The position numbers were made by a program, and so were the translations under genes. From CAVURW01 sp963743595 (GTDB lineage: Bacteria > Verrucomicrobiota > Verrucomicrobiia > Methylacidiphilales > UBA1321), in assembly GCA_963743595.1 (NCBI GenBank), contig CAVURW010000134.1, positions 1-53,576 of the forward strand: a stretch of DNA of 53,576 nucleotides. Direction: 5' to 3'. The notes below the pieces were generated by a model, which was given only the letters and a program-made list of their open reading frames with translations, ran no database searches and had not been told where the DNA came from. This document shows positions 25,506-34,642 of the stretch, piece after piece (position 1 is the first letter of the stretch; every line of letters starts with the position of its first letter).

Positions 25506-28500
25506 ATGTCGAACATGCCTTATGTGGAACTTCACGCTAGAAGCGCCTTCACTTTTCTTCGTGGTGCATCGCTGCCAGAAACCCTTGCCAAAACGGCTGC
25601 TCAACAACAGGGGTACTCTGCGATGGCTCTATGTGACAGGGATGGTGTTTACGGTGCGCCTCGTTTTTATGGTACGAGTAAGGAATCAGGCCTGCGTCCT
25701 CTCGTTGGAAGCGAATTAACACTTGAAGATGGCTCTGTTCTACCTGTGCTGGTGAAAGACCGGACAGGTTATCAAAACCTGTGCCGGATGATCACAGGGG
25801 CTCAGTTACGTTCGGCCAAAGGGACGGGGCGAATACAATGGAATGAGCTGGACGAATTTCATGAAGGGCTGGTGGCACTCACCGGCTATGACGAAGGCCC
25901 GCTTCACAAGAGTATTTACAAGGGCGAGCGCAATGCCGCCGAACAGACGATTTGTCGATTAGTTTCCACCTTTGGGTCCGATAACCTTTACGTTGAAATC
26001 CAGCACCACAGGATTCCCAACGAGGAACGAATCGGTGATGCTCTCGTTTCGCTGGCCCGCTCTCATCATCTTCCCCTACTCGCCACCAACGGCGTGCTCT
26101 ATGCCGAGCCAACAGGACGAGAGCTGCTGGACGTGATGACCTGCATTCGTCACCACACGCATCTGGACGCTGCCGGATTATTGCTCTGCCAAAATTCAGA
26201 GCGTTACCTGAAACGCCCGGAGCACATGCAGTCTCTGTTCTCCGATTTACCGGAGGCGATTCTGAACACCGAGAGATTGGCGGATCGCCTAGATTTCACT
26301 CTAAACGACTTGGGATATGCGTTTCCTGATTTTCCCGTTTCGGAGGAGCACTCGATGGATAGCTACTTACGACAGATGACCTACTTCGGAGCGCAGCAAC
26401 GTTACGGTTCCATCAGCGGGCAAATCCGAACACAATTGGACAAGGAACTTGCAGTGATACAGCGGCTGGGGTTTGCGGGCTACTTTCTGGTTGTCTGGGA
26501 CATTGTAAATTTTGCCCGTGAAAACGACATCATGGTCCAAGGACGGGGAAGCGCGGCTAACAGCGCCGTTTGTTATGCTCTGGGCATCACGGCGGTCGAT
26601 CCCGTGGGCGGTAAGCTGCTATTTGAACGGTTCTTAAGCGAAGGCCGCGCGAGCTGGCCTGACATTGATCTCGATCTGCCCAGCGGCGAATGCCGGGAGA
26701 AGGTGATCCAAGAGGTCTTCAAAAAATATGGGCCTTGGGGTGCGGCCATGACTGCCAATGTCATTACGTACCGGGGACGCAGTGCGATGAGAGAACTGGG
26801 CAAATCCTTAAATTTCCCGGAAGAGCTGCTTAAACGGTTCTCTGATTTATTTCCTCATGGCGATTTCACTCACACTCTGGAACTTGAAGAGCAGGTGATT
26901 CAGGCGGGAATCCCGCGAGCGCATCCTCGCTTTGCACCGCTCATTCGTCTGTACCAACAGATCTACGGCCTGCCTCGGCACCTGGGACAACATTCGGGAG
27001 GCATGGTGCTTTGCAAGGGGCGACTGGATAAGTGGAAAATGCCACGATGCCCGGACGCGTTGTTGTTCAGTGGGACAAGGACGATTGCGAAGACATGAAA
27101 ATGATCAAAGTCGATCTGTTGGGCCTGGGAATGATGGCGGTTCTCCAAGACGCGGTCGAATTGACGCATCAGCGGGGGCATGGCGTCGACCTAGCTCATA
27201 TTTCTAAAGACGATCCCGGCACGTTCGCGCTGATGCAAAAAGCGGATACCATAGGCACTTTTCAAGTCGAATCGAGGGCTCAAATGGCCACGCTTCCTCG
27301 AATGAAACCGAAAGTTTTTTACGATGTGGCCATAGAAGTGGCGATTATTCGGCCCGGTCCCATCGTTGGAGAACTGGTTCATCCCTATCTTGCTCGCCGC
27401 AATGGAGAACAGCCTGTCACCTATTTTCACCCGGATATTGAGCCCATACTGGAACGCACCCTGGGAGTCGTTCTCTTCCAGGAACAATTGCTCCGCGTCG
27501 CTATGGTTATGGCCGATTTTGACGCCACTGAAGCGGATGAATTGCGGCGAGCCATATCCTCTTTCAAACGCTCCTCGGAGCGACTGCAGAAGGTCGTCGC
27601 TAAAATGCGAGTGAACATGACCCGAAAAGGGATCGCCAACGAGATACAGGACCAGATCGTTAAATCGCTCAACTCGTTTTCTCTTTACGGGTTCCCAGAG
27701 AGTCACGCTATCTCGTTTGCCTTGTTAGCCTACAGCAGTTGCTGGCTGAAGGTTCATCGACCTTCGGAGTTCTACTGCGCTTTGCTCAATAATCAGCCGA
27801 TGGGATTTTATGCCCCATCCACCTTGATCAAGGATGGCCAAAGGCGGGGCATTCGGTTTCGTCCTGTCTGTATTGTCAATTCGCAATTGCGATGCGTCAT
27901 TGAAGGCGATGGTTCCATTCGGCTGGGTTTCAATTATGTTGAGGGATTGCGCACGATTTCCGCACAGAAGCTTGTAGAGACGCGAAACCTCAAGCCCTTT
28001 GCCGATATTCATGATCTGCTTCTGCGGGTTCCCCTGAACAAAGCGGAGCGGCGGGTGCTCGCCAAAATAGGCGCTTTTCGTCTGCTCAGTTCCCACCGAC
28101 GTGCTGCATTATGGGAGGTTGAAGCGCTCGTCGATCCGAGTGATCTCTTTGTATCCGCGTCCCGTGAGTCAGCCCCCTCTCCACTGGAACCCATGACCCC
28201 GATTGAACGCCTTCAAGCCGACTTTGACGGCACTCGTACCACGACGGGACCTCATCCCATGAACCTTTTAAGATCCTCACATCAAAAACGTGCCTCGCAC
28301 CTCAAGGACTGCAAAACCGCAAGCACTGTTACCGTCGCAGGCCTCGTCATCTGTCGTCAGCGCCCTGGAACGGCCAAAGGACACGTTTTTCTGAGCCTCG
28401 AAGACGAAACCGGGATTTCCAATGTCTTTGTTCGGAGTGAGTTATTCGAGACCAACCGTCTGGTGATCACTCACGAGCCCTTTTTAGAGATCGAAGGACT

Positions 28501-28600
28501 ACTACAAAACATCAATGAGGTCATATCGGTATTGGCTCGAAAGATTCGACCGATTCCTGGAGCGAGCGTAATTGCAAACCAATCTCACGATTTTCACTAG
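25506..28600 (+). pseudogene. dnaE2: Error-prone DNA polymerase DnaE2 (ImuC), interrupted by a frameshift
   Basis: The ATG at 25506 follows an AGGG ribosome-binding site at 25497-25500; a GTG at 25500 also fits. The first part (to 27098) holds the PHP domain (YVELHARSAFTFLRGASLPE, ALCDRDGVYGAPRFYG), the polymerase core (MVQGRGSAANSAVCYALGIT, PDIDLDLPSGECREKVIQE with catalytic aspartates) and HLGQHSGGMVLCKGRLDK. The frame is then lost near 27027-27032. The second part, readable from GTG 27032, continues VENATMPGRVVVQWDKDD, KVDLLGLGMM, the fingers/beta-binding region and an OB fold (VAGLVICRQRPGTAKGHVFL). The whole is about 1030 residues, normal for DnaE2. A few residues typical between the two parts seem missing, so a short deletion is possible. 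DnaE2 performs SOS-linked translesion synthesis with ImuA and ImuB; imuA is a remnant here. Confidence 0.85.
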
Positions 28601-28733
28601 ATTTGCGCCATTAGCGGTAAAACAGACGACCTCAAATTCCTTTGATTTTTCCTGGACACTTTCCCGCTTTCTTTCTCATTTTTGCCTCTCAGAACCGGGA
28701 AATCAACGCAAGTCGTTAATTACCTTGGGAGAG

Positions 28734-28805
28734 AGGCGAGGGTCGGAATCGAACCGACGCATACAGCTTTTGCAGAGCCGCGCCTTACCACTTGGCTACC
28801 CCGCC
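28734..28805 (-). tRNA. tRNA-Cys (anticodon GCA)
   Basis: The minus strand folds as a complete cloverleaf of 72 bases. The acceptor stem is GGCGGGG paired with CCTCGCC (one G-U), the D arm is GCC-AAGTGGTAA-GGC, the anticodon stem-loop is CGGCT-CTGCAAA-AGCTG with anticodon GCA, the variable loop is TATGC and the T arm is GTCGG-TTCGATT-CCGAC. The discriminator base is U, as in cysteine tRNAs. CCA is not encoded. It lies in the spacer between dnaE2 and the gene at 28885 and is a stable landmark for placing the genome. Confidence 0.95.
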
Positions 28806-28884
28806 GCGCCTGAACCGAAGCCCCGTATAGTAGTCGAGGGTGAGCGGAATGCCAAGGAAAACCGATGGACGAACTTGAGCAGGC

Positions 28885-29502
28885 TTACGAGGCGAGTTCT
28901 TCTTCTTCCTCGTCTTTATCGAAGATGGAGGGTTGAAGGGTGGCATCTTCCGGGTGTGCGGCGGCGAGGCGGACCTTTTCTTCGTGGCGCATTTGCGCTT
29001 CTTGTTTGGCCTGATCTTTGAGGATGCCGTCGCCGTCGTAAAACTCGATGACAACGCCGTCTCGGAGTTTGAGGAGATGTCCGGCTTTGAGGCTGCTGCC
29101 ACGGACGTCGAATTCGACTTCGCCGACCATCAGTTTCGGGTACTTCAGGCTGTAGCGGCCTTGGGCGATGCCTGTTTCGTCTCCCACGCAGTAGGCGTGC
29201 GAGTAATGTTTAAAATGGGTCTTGAAGTAGGCGCAAACGGCTTTTTCACCGGCGTAGAGCATGATTCGTATGACGGCACCCGTGATGCCAGCGACGACGG
29301 CGATGCCGACTAAAGAATAGATAACCGTTGACCAGAAGAGGCCTCGCGCTTTGTCGGCTGCGGGGTCATCTTGGAACGAATGATACTCCCCAATGCCCTG
29401 GACGAAGAGGCCGGGGCTGATGGGTTGGTTGTCAGCGAATGCCGTGCCTGGGCCGAAGAAGCCGACAACCGTCAGAATTAAGGTGCACAGGAAGCTCCTC
29501 AC
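28885..29502 (-). CDS. Exported membrane protein of unknown function
   Basis: 205 residues from a GTG at 29502; no in-frame ATG would keep the signal peptide (SFLCTLILTVVGFFGPGTAFA). A second hydrophobic segment (WSTVIYSLVGIAVVAGITGAV, about 57-80) would anchor it. The C-terminal half reads like a small beta-rich domain (LMVGEVEFDVRGSSLKAGHL, RDGVVIEFYDGDGIL), followed by a charged helix (KQEAQMRHEEKVRLAA) and a very acidic tail (DKDEEEEE). The family is not recognised. The gene stands alone, 79 bases from the tRNA-Cys and 67 bases from the nitroreductase stop. Confidence 0.68.
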   Translation of the reverse strand: MRSFLCTLILTVVGFFGPGTAFADNQPISPGLFVQGIGEYHSFQDDPAADKARGLFWSTVIYSLVGIAVVAGITGAVIRIMLYAGEKAVCAYFKTHFKHYSHAYCVGDETGIAQGRYSLKYPKLMVGEVEFDVRGSSLKAGHLLKLRDGVVIEFYDGDGILKDQAKQEAQMRHEEKVRLAAAHPEDATLQPSIFDKDEEEEELAS

Positions 29503-29569
29503 GGGATAAGAGTAAATCGGGTTACGATTCAGTCAAGCGTCAAAGTCTTCGTGGATCAATCTCCCTCTG

Positions 29570-30226
29570 TCACTTTTTTACGATGAGATCGGCTTCACTA
29601 AAGCGGACCTTCGGCAGGGTGGCGTACTTGTCTGTTTCGCTGCGATAACCCAGGGCGCAGAGGACGCAAGAGGCGAGGCCCGCTTCCGGTAATCCGAGGA
29701 TTTCGTCGACTTTTTTAGGATCGAATCCTTCCATGGGGCAGGCGTCGACATGGAGTAGCGCGGCCGAAGTCATCAAGTTCCCTAAGGCAATGTAGCACTG
29801 GCGAAAGGCCCATTGACGAATTTGTTCTTCGTTATGGGATTGGAGGAATCCGACGATCATCTGGCGATAACCGGCAAAGGCTCCGGCCGGTTTCCCGTAG
29901 CGCTCGGCTTGAACGTTCAAGAACTTGTCGACGTGGGCTTCATCAACGGTCAGTTGATAGGCGATGACAACGAGGTGGGAGGCTTCCACGACCTGCTTTT
30001 GGCCCCAAGCGCTCGGCATGATTTGCGCACGGACATCCTGGCTCTCGACGACGACGAACTTCCAGGGCTGCAGTCCGAAGGATGAGGGTGATAAAATGAG
30101 GGCCTTTTCCAAGGCCGACCATGTTTCGGTAGGAATTTTCTTGTTTGGATCAAAACTCTTGGTGGCGTAGCGCCAATTGAGAGCGGCGAGTAGATCGGCC
30201 GGGGCGAGGGGAGAGGGCGTCGTCAT
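29570..30226 (-). CDS. Nitroreductase family NAD(P)H-dependent oxidoreductase
   Basis: 218 residues from the ATG at 30226. Nitroreductase fold motifs are clear: LNWRYATKSFDPNKKIP at the N-terminus (the FMN-phosphate-binding R-x-x-x-x-F/Y region), LILSPSSFGLQPWKFVVV, FRQCYIALGNLMTSAALLHV, CPMEGFDPKKVDEILGLP and CVLCALGYRSETDKYATLPK. This matches the NfsB/YdjA/YfkO-like branch, FMN-binding homodimers that reduce nitro compounds or quinones with NAD(P)H in the cytoplasm. Length is normal. It starts 30 bases after the TlpA-like gene stop on the same strand, so it may be the last gene of the chemosensory transcript or have its own promoter. Confidence 0.92.
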   Translation of the reverse strand: MTTPSPLAPADLLAALNWRYATKSFDPNKKIPTETWSALEKALILSPSSFGLQPWKFVVVESQDVRAQIMPSAWGQKQVVEASHLVVIAYQLTVDEAHVDKFLNVQAERYGKPAGAFAGYRQMIVGFLQSHNEEQIRQWAFRQCYIALGNLMTSAALLHVDACPMEGFDPKKVDEILGLPEAGLASCVLCALGYRSETDKYATLPKVRFSEADLIVKK

Positions 30227-30256
30227 GGGCGAACCCTACTCCACCCATCCATACAG

Positions 30257-31402
30257 TCAAGGTTCAGCCAAGAGCTTGGCGACGAGACTGTCGAGATCCT
30301 GACTGGGGTTTGTACTGACCACGAGGCCTTTTTTGTTGATGAGCCATAATGTCGGGAGCTCGTTGATTCCGTATTGTTGGCCGATTTTGTTGTCCCAACC
30401 GGTGCCGTCAAAGTATTCGGGCCAGTACATACCGAGATCGCGGGTGACCTCCGCGAGCTGATACCGATCTTGATCGAATGAGATGCCGACGACTTCCAGG
30501 CCTTTCTCGTGGAATTTATTGAAGAGATCGACCACGTGGCTGGCCTCGTGTCGGCTAGGTCCGTCCCAGGTGGCCCAAAATTCAACGAGGATTACTTTCC
30601 CGCGCATCTTTTTCAAATCGATCAACTGCGCGTCCATGGAGGTGAATGAGAGGTCGATGGGAGTGGTCGCTAGGTTTTTCATCACCGCGCTCTCTTTTTG
30701 CTCTCGGAGTGCTAAGGCGACGACTTGGGTGTTTGAGTCGTTCAAGAGGCGTTTCACCAGATCGTCAAACATGTCGTGTTGCGGCAGTTCTTTCAGCATC
30801 CCGAGCTGCATGCTCCGGAGTTTAGGCACGGGACTGTCGCGCAGCGTTTTGCCCGATTCATACTGTTGCTGGAAAGTGGTGATGAGCGTGTCCAGGGCGA
30901 TGAGCTGTGTTGGATCGGGCCGACCGCTGCCGACAAGCTTTTGGACTTCGGAGACCAGCAGTTTCATCCGGGCGAGGCGGCGTATTTCCAGCGGGCATGC
31001 TTGTGTAGCGACCAAGGCTTGATACTGCGGTACGAGCTTCGCCACGATGTCGGGATCATTTTTGAGCCGAAGCTGAATGGCCAGGATATTCACGGTTTCG
31101 AACTTCCCTTCCCAGGCATGTGGGCCTGTGGGAAACTTCGTCGCGTAATCGCTCAGGTCTTGTTGCGCTTCATTAACGGCGTTGGTCAACTGGTCCAGGG
31201 TCGCTTGGTCGGGGCCGGAGTCGGATGCCTGGATTTCGTTGAGTAGCCTGGAGACGTCAGATTTCTTGCCTTGAAACGAGAGCCATACTCCCTCATCGGA
31301 CAGCTGTTCGGGCGGGGGAGGGGCCGCAGGCGTTTGAGAAGATGTTGGCTCTACCGAGGCGAGCAGAAATGCACACGCGATGAGGAGGAGAAACCGTTCC
31401 AT
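30257..31402 (-). CDS. TlpA-like thioredoxin-fold protein lacking both redox cysteines
   Basis: 381 residues from the ATG at 31402, 10 bases downstream of the CheX-REC stop. A signal peptide (FLLLIACAFLLASVEPTSS) indicates export. Residues about 35-240 are helical and of unknown fold. The C-terminal domain (about 250-380) is clearly TlpA/AhpC-like: MRGKVILVEFWATWDGPSRH, LEVVGISFDQDRYQLAEV, WPEYFDGTGW, YGINELPTLWLINKKG with the cis-proline. The active site, normally WCxxC in WATWCGPCR, reads WATWDGPSR: Asp280 and Ser283 replace both cysteines. It can therefore not act as a thiol oxidoreductase in the usual way. A binding or scaffold role is possible. Confidence 0.88.
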   Translation of the reverse strand: MERFLLLIACAFLLASVEPTSSQTPAAPPPPEQLSDEGVWLSFQGKKSDVSRLLNEIQASDSGPDQATLDQLTNAVNEAQQDLSDYATKFPTGPHAWEGKFETVNILAIQLRLKNDPDIVAKLVPQYQALVATQACPLEIRRLARMKLLVSEVQKLVGSGRPDPTQLIALDTLITTFQQQYESGKTLRDSPVPKLRSMQLGMLKELPQHDMFDDLVKRLLNDSNTQVVALALREQKESAVMKNLATTPIDLSFTSMDAQLIDLKKMRGKVILVEFWATWDGPSRHEASHVVDLFNKFHEKGLEVVGISFDQDRYQLAEVTRDLGMYWPEYFDGTGWDNKIGQQYGINELPTLWLINKKGLVVSTNPSQDLDSLVAKLLAEP

Positions 31403-31412
31403 GCAGCAGCGG

Positions 31413-32297
31413 CTAGGCGGGGTCTTTCGGCTCGATGGTGATGGTCTGGCGTACCAAATCGGCGATCACGGTCGGCTTTTGGGTCTTCGTGACGTAATGC
31501 GTGGCACCCAATCGCTTCATCATCTCAAAGCCTTCGCTGTGGGCATTTGCGGAGAGAATGATTGTGGGTGTATTGCGCGTGGCCGGTTGGGCTCGGAGAC
31601 GGCGCAAGGTCTCGACTCCATCCAGTAAAGGCATGGTCATGTCCAAGACGATGAGCGCTGGGTGATGGAGCCGAGCCATTTCCAGACCGATGATGCCGTT
31701 GACAGCTTCTAGAACTTCACACTTGAACGCGCCGAGCAAGATGCGGGAGACAATTGTACGGGTCGCCTTGCTGTCATCGATCAACAAAATCTTGGGGACT
31801 CCACGGTTCTGTGTCTCTTCTTGTTTGACGGTGTAGACTTCGATGAAGAAAGGCGTGTCTTTAAACTGAAACGTGAATAAGAAGTGTTTGACCCCGCGAA
31901 TTGATTCCAGCTCCACACGAGAACTGGAGCGAACGATTGTTGGTAGCGATAAATTACTGATTTGTGAATCGCATCGCAGGAAACTTTTTACCTTGCCTGC
32001 TACGATATTGGTGAGTTCGCCGATCGCATCATTGACGTCGGATTCCGATAACTCGTTCTCGGGCATTCCGAGCATGGCCGCAGCAGCTGCATGGGCAAAA
32101 CCATAATCGGTGCGTAAACAGACGGTGCCTTGCGTGGCGCCCGCGATGCCCACCATTCCGATGATCTGCTCCGCTTGATTGGGGGCACCACCACTCACGG
32201 AGGGGGCGATATTAAATTGCAAAACAGCGTCGAAAGCGGAGATCACCGCCTCATCTACCGCTGACTTAATTCCATCTTCAGCTTCAGGAGCATTCAT
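31413..32297 (-). CDS. CheX-like phosphatase domain fused to a REC receiver
   Basis: 294 residues from the ATG at 32297, overlapping the cheR stop by four bases. Residues 1-155 match CheX/CheC-type dephosphorylating domains: AISAF-type helix, GTVCLRTDYGFAHAAAAAML, and the active-site helix NDAIGELTNIVAGKVKSFL with Glu94 and Asn97. Residues about 168-290 are a receiver: KILLIDDSKATRTI, ALIVLDMTMPLLDG with phospho-acceptor Asp219, IILSANAHSEGF and a VTKTQKP lysine. A CheX and receiver in one chain could remove phosphate from CheY while itself being controlled by CheA. It is the last clear che gene of the operon. Confidence 0.88.
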   Translation of the reverse strand: MNAPEAEDGIKSAVDEAVISAFDAVLQFNIAPSVSGGAPNQAEQIIGMVGIAGATQGTVCLRTDYGFAHAAAAAMLGMPENELSESDVNDAIGELTNIVAGKVKSFLRCDSQISNLSLPTIVRSSSRVELESIRGVKHFLFTFQFKDTPFFIEVYTVKQEETQNRGVPKILLIDDSKATRTIVSRILLGAFKCEVLEAVNGIIGLEMARLHHPALIVLDMTMPLLDGVETLRRLRAQPATRNTPTIILSANAHSEGFEMMKRLGATHYVTKTQKPTVIADLVRQTITIEPKDPA

Positions 32298-33115
32298 TTC
32301 AGGTCTCTTCTTAGCTTATAAATTGAAGACTGAACAGAGGAGATCGAGCGAAAAGCATCACTTTGAAAGATTGGCGTCTCGGCCCCCCCTAAAATCAGAT
32401 ATCCATCGGGTCTCAAGACGTCTTCAATGGCCTTCCAAACGGCCTGGCGATCTCGCTCTCCAAAATAGATGAGTACATTTCTTAGAAAAACCACGTCGAG
32501 CGGAGGCGAGTCTTTCATCGCTTGAAGCAAGTGGTTTCGGGTAAATCGAACGCGATCCATGATGGACTCGTTCAGTCTCCAGACCGTCTTCTCTTTACGG
32601 AAATACTTTAAGAGATAGAGCGCAGGTAGGCCGCGATTCACTTCGAATTGGCTGTAGCGCGCCTCTTTGGCACGTTCTAAAACGCCAGCAGAAATATCGA
32701 CCGCATGCAGATCGATTTGATTTCGCGGCACCTTGGAAAAATGTTCTTCTAAAATCATCGCCACGCTGTACGGCTCTTGGCCAGAGGAGCAGCCGGCAAA
32801 CATGATTTTCGTTTGGCGTCCTTCGTCAGCGGCTTCTTCCAGGAGGCTGGGAAAAATGTGATCCTTTAAGTACATGAAGGGAGAAATATCTCTGAAGAAA
32901 TAGGTTTCGTTAGTGGTAATGACGTCGATGAGTCCGTCTTTCCATTTCTCGTTGCCCTCACGAATTCCCTTGGCCAATTGCTCATAGTCTTCCAGGCCCA
33001 GGCGTTCGAGAAGAGGCTCAACGCGGGCTTTTATCAGGTAGAACTCGTCCGGGGTGAGGTGAATCGATGTCGATTCCTCGATTAAATCCCGGATCGCTTC
33101 CACCCCTCTCTTCAC
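32294..33115 (-). CDS. cheR: Chemoreceptor glutamate methyltransferase CheR
   Basis: About 273 residues from the GTG at 33115, which overlaps the cheB stop (GTGA); a frame open to 33172 would overlap cheB more. The N-terminal helical domain (TPDEFYLIKARVEPLLERLG, VITTNETYFFRD) is followed by the S-adenosylmethionine-binding domain with FAGCSSGQEPYSVAM, LHAVDISAGVLERAKEA, FTRNHLLQAM, DVVFLRNVLIYF and PDGYLILGGAET. CheR methylates glutamates on chemoreceptor signalling helices. Length is normal and all key motifs are present. Since no receptor gene is in the window, its substrate must be encoded elsewhere. Confidence 0.95.
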   Translation of the reverse strand: MKRGVEAIRDLIEESTSIHLTPDEFYLIKARVEPLLERLGLEDYEQLAKGIREGNEKWKDGLIDVITTNETYFFRDISPFMYLKDHIFPSLLEEAADEGRQTKIMFAGCSSGQEPYSVAMILEEHFSKVPRNQIDLHAVDISAGVLERAKEARYSQFEVNRGLPALYLLKYFRKEKTVWRLNESIMDRVRFTRNHLLQAMKDSPPLDVVFLRNVLIYFGERDRQAVWKAIEDVLRPDGYLILGGAETPIFQSDAFRSISSVQSSIYKLRRDLK

Positions 33116-34170
33116 GGTTTTACCTCGACAGCAGAGCCGGTCCACTTGCGCCCCATTGCGGCGTAGCGGCAAAGGACCCGGGCCAAGTCTTCCAGGTGCA
33201 CGATTTCATCCGCCAAGCCTTGTTCCACCACGGCGCGGGGCATTCCCCATATTACGGAGGATTGGCGATCTTGCGCGATGACCTGGCCGCCACCGCTTTT
33301 AATGGCCTCGCACCCTTTCATGCCGTCCTGCCCCATTCCAGTCATCACTACGCCGAGAACCTGTCCAGGATAGCTCTGGGCTAAACTTTGGAAAAGCACG
33401 TCTACGGAGGGACGACAGGAGTTCTGGGGTTCGTCTTGATTCAGCCGAATGATCGGGGAAACGGCCCCTCGTTCCACCCTCATGTGAAAGTCGCCAGGTG
33501 CCAGCCACGCTGTTCCGGGTTCCGCCAAATCTCCGTTTACCGGAGAGCTCAGCCGCAGATTGCTCCGTGTCTTTAAGCGCTCGACAAAATGGGTGGTGAA
33601 TTGCGCCGGGATGTGTTGGACGATGAGCACCGGTACCGGAAAATCTTGGGGTAGACCGCCGAGTAACAACGCCAGCGCATTCGGTCCCCCGGTGGACACA
33701 CCGATGGCGACCGCCTCGATCGGGCCGTCCGTTCGCGTTTTCGCCATGGAGACGCGGCCACCACGATGAATCGCTAGTGCCCGGATTTTGGCTAACAGCT
33801 CTTCCCGGATTCGATCTAAATTTGCACCACCCACGCCTAAAGCGCTCGGCTTCGTTACATAATCGGCAGCGCCCAAGGCCAGCGCGTCGAATGTGAGCTG
33901 TGCACTGCGCACGGTTAACCCGCTCAACATCAAAACTGGAATTTCGGGGTAGAGCTTTCTCAGTTCCCGGAGCGTCTCGATTCCGTCCATCTCCGGCATA
34001 TCGACGTCCAACGTGATCACGTCCGGTTGTACCTGTTGAATTTTTGCCAGCGCGATTTTCCCGTGGTGAGCAATGCCCGCCACTTCCAGATCCTCCTCCT
34101 TGGCGAGCATGTCGGAAATGATTTTCCGAACCACTACCGAGTCATCGACCACTAACACCCGAGTTTTCAT
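33112..34170 (-). CDS. cheB: Chemotaxis methylesterase/glutamine deamidase CheB
   Basis: About 352 residues from the ATG at 34170, four bases after the CheY-like stop. The N-terminal receiver has RVLVVDDSVVVRKI, TLDVDMPEMDG with Asp55 and a VTKPSA lysine. The C-terminal esterase has the catalytic serine in IGVSTGGPNAL (Ser159), histidine in IVQHIPAQFT (His186) and aspartate in GMGQDGMKGC (Asp282), and the NSCRPSVDVLFQS motif. CheB removes methyl groups from chemoreceptors after phosphorylation by CheA and opposes CheR, giving adaptation. Order in the operon is cheY-cheB-cheR with overlapping ends. Confidence 0.96.
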   Translation of the reverse strand: MKTRVLVVDDSVVVRKIISDMLAKEEDLEVAGIAHHGKIALAKIQQVQPDVITLDVDMPEMDGIETLRELRKLYPEIPVLMLSGLTVRSAQLTFDALALGAADYVTKPSALGVGGANLDRIREELLAKIRALAIHRGGRVSMAKTRTDGPIEAVAIGVSTGGPNALALLLGGLPQDFPVPVLIVQHIPAQFTTHFVERLKTRSNLRLSSPVNGDLAEPGTAWLAPGDFHMRVERGAVSPIIRLNQDEPQNSCRPSVDVLFQSLAQSYPGQVLGVVMTGMGQDGMKGCEAIKSGGGQVIAQDRQSSVIWGMPRAVVEQGLADEIVHLEDLARVLCRYAAMGRKWTGSAVEVKP

Positions 34171-34174
34171 AAGG

Positions 34175-34567
34175 TCACGATAACAAATCGTCAAACCGGC
34201 CCAAGAGCCGAAGCTTGTCGATTAGCATCTCCTTCGTAAATGGCTTCATGACATATTCCGAAGCCCCGGCCTTTAACGCGGCACCTAGATGCGAGGGTTC
34301 ATTCTCGCTCGTGACCATGACCAGCGGAACGTCAACGAGAACGGAATCACTCCGGACCTTCGAAATAAAATCGAGACCATTCATCTCGGGCATATTCCAA
34401 TCGACCATGATCAAGCGCGGGATACGTTTGCCATCGGCCAGAAGCTTGAGTGCTTCCTTTGCGTTTTCGGCTTCCAGAATTTCAAAGCCGATCTCGATCA
34501 GAATTCGCCTGATGATCGCGCGCATGGATTTGGAGTCGTCGACCACCAAGGCTAAGAGAGGGAGCAT
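34175..34567 (-). CDS. cheY: CheY-like single-domain response regulator
   Basis: 130 residues from the ATG at 34567, 75 bases after the cheW stop. It is one receiver domain: LALVVDDSKSMRAIIRRILI with the acidic pair, MVDWNMPEMNGLDFI with phospho-acceptor Asp56, VTSENEPSHL with the conserved Thr/Ser, and YVMKPFTKEML with the lysine. CheY proteins diffuse to a motor or other effector when phosphorylated by CheA. No flagellar or pilus motor genes are in the window, so whether it steers a motor, twitching or another output is not visible. Confidence 0.9.
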   Translation of the reverse strand: MLPLLALVVDDSKSMRAIIRRILIEIGFEILEAENAKEALKLLADGKRIPRLIMVDWNMPEMNGLDFISKVRSDSVLVDVPLVMVTSENEPSHLGAALKAGASEYVMKPFTKEMLIDKLRLLGRFDDLLS

Positions 34568-34642
34568 AATGTGTTACGATAAAGGTTGAATCCCATTCAC
34601 TATCAAGTAAAGGAAACATTCAAGAATCGAAGATTCAGCCTT

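Noticed and set aside
27020..27100. Programmed -1 frameshifting in dnaE2
   Set aside because: No canonical slippery heptamer at the junction, and the expected residues between the two frames seem missing, which fits a small deletion or an error better.
27191..27706. 171-residue minus-strand open frame opposite dnaE2
   Set aside because: Shadow of the conserved polymerase sequence.
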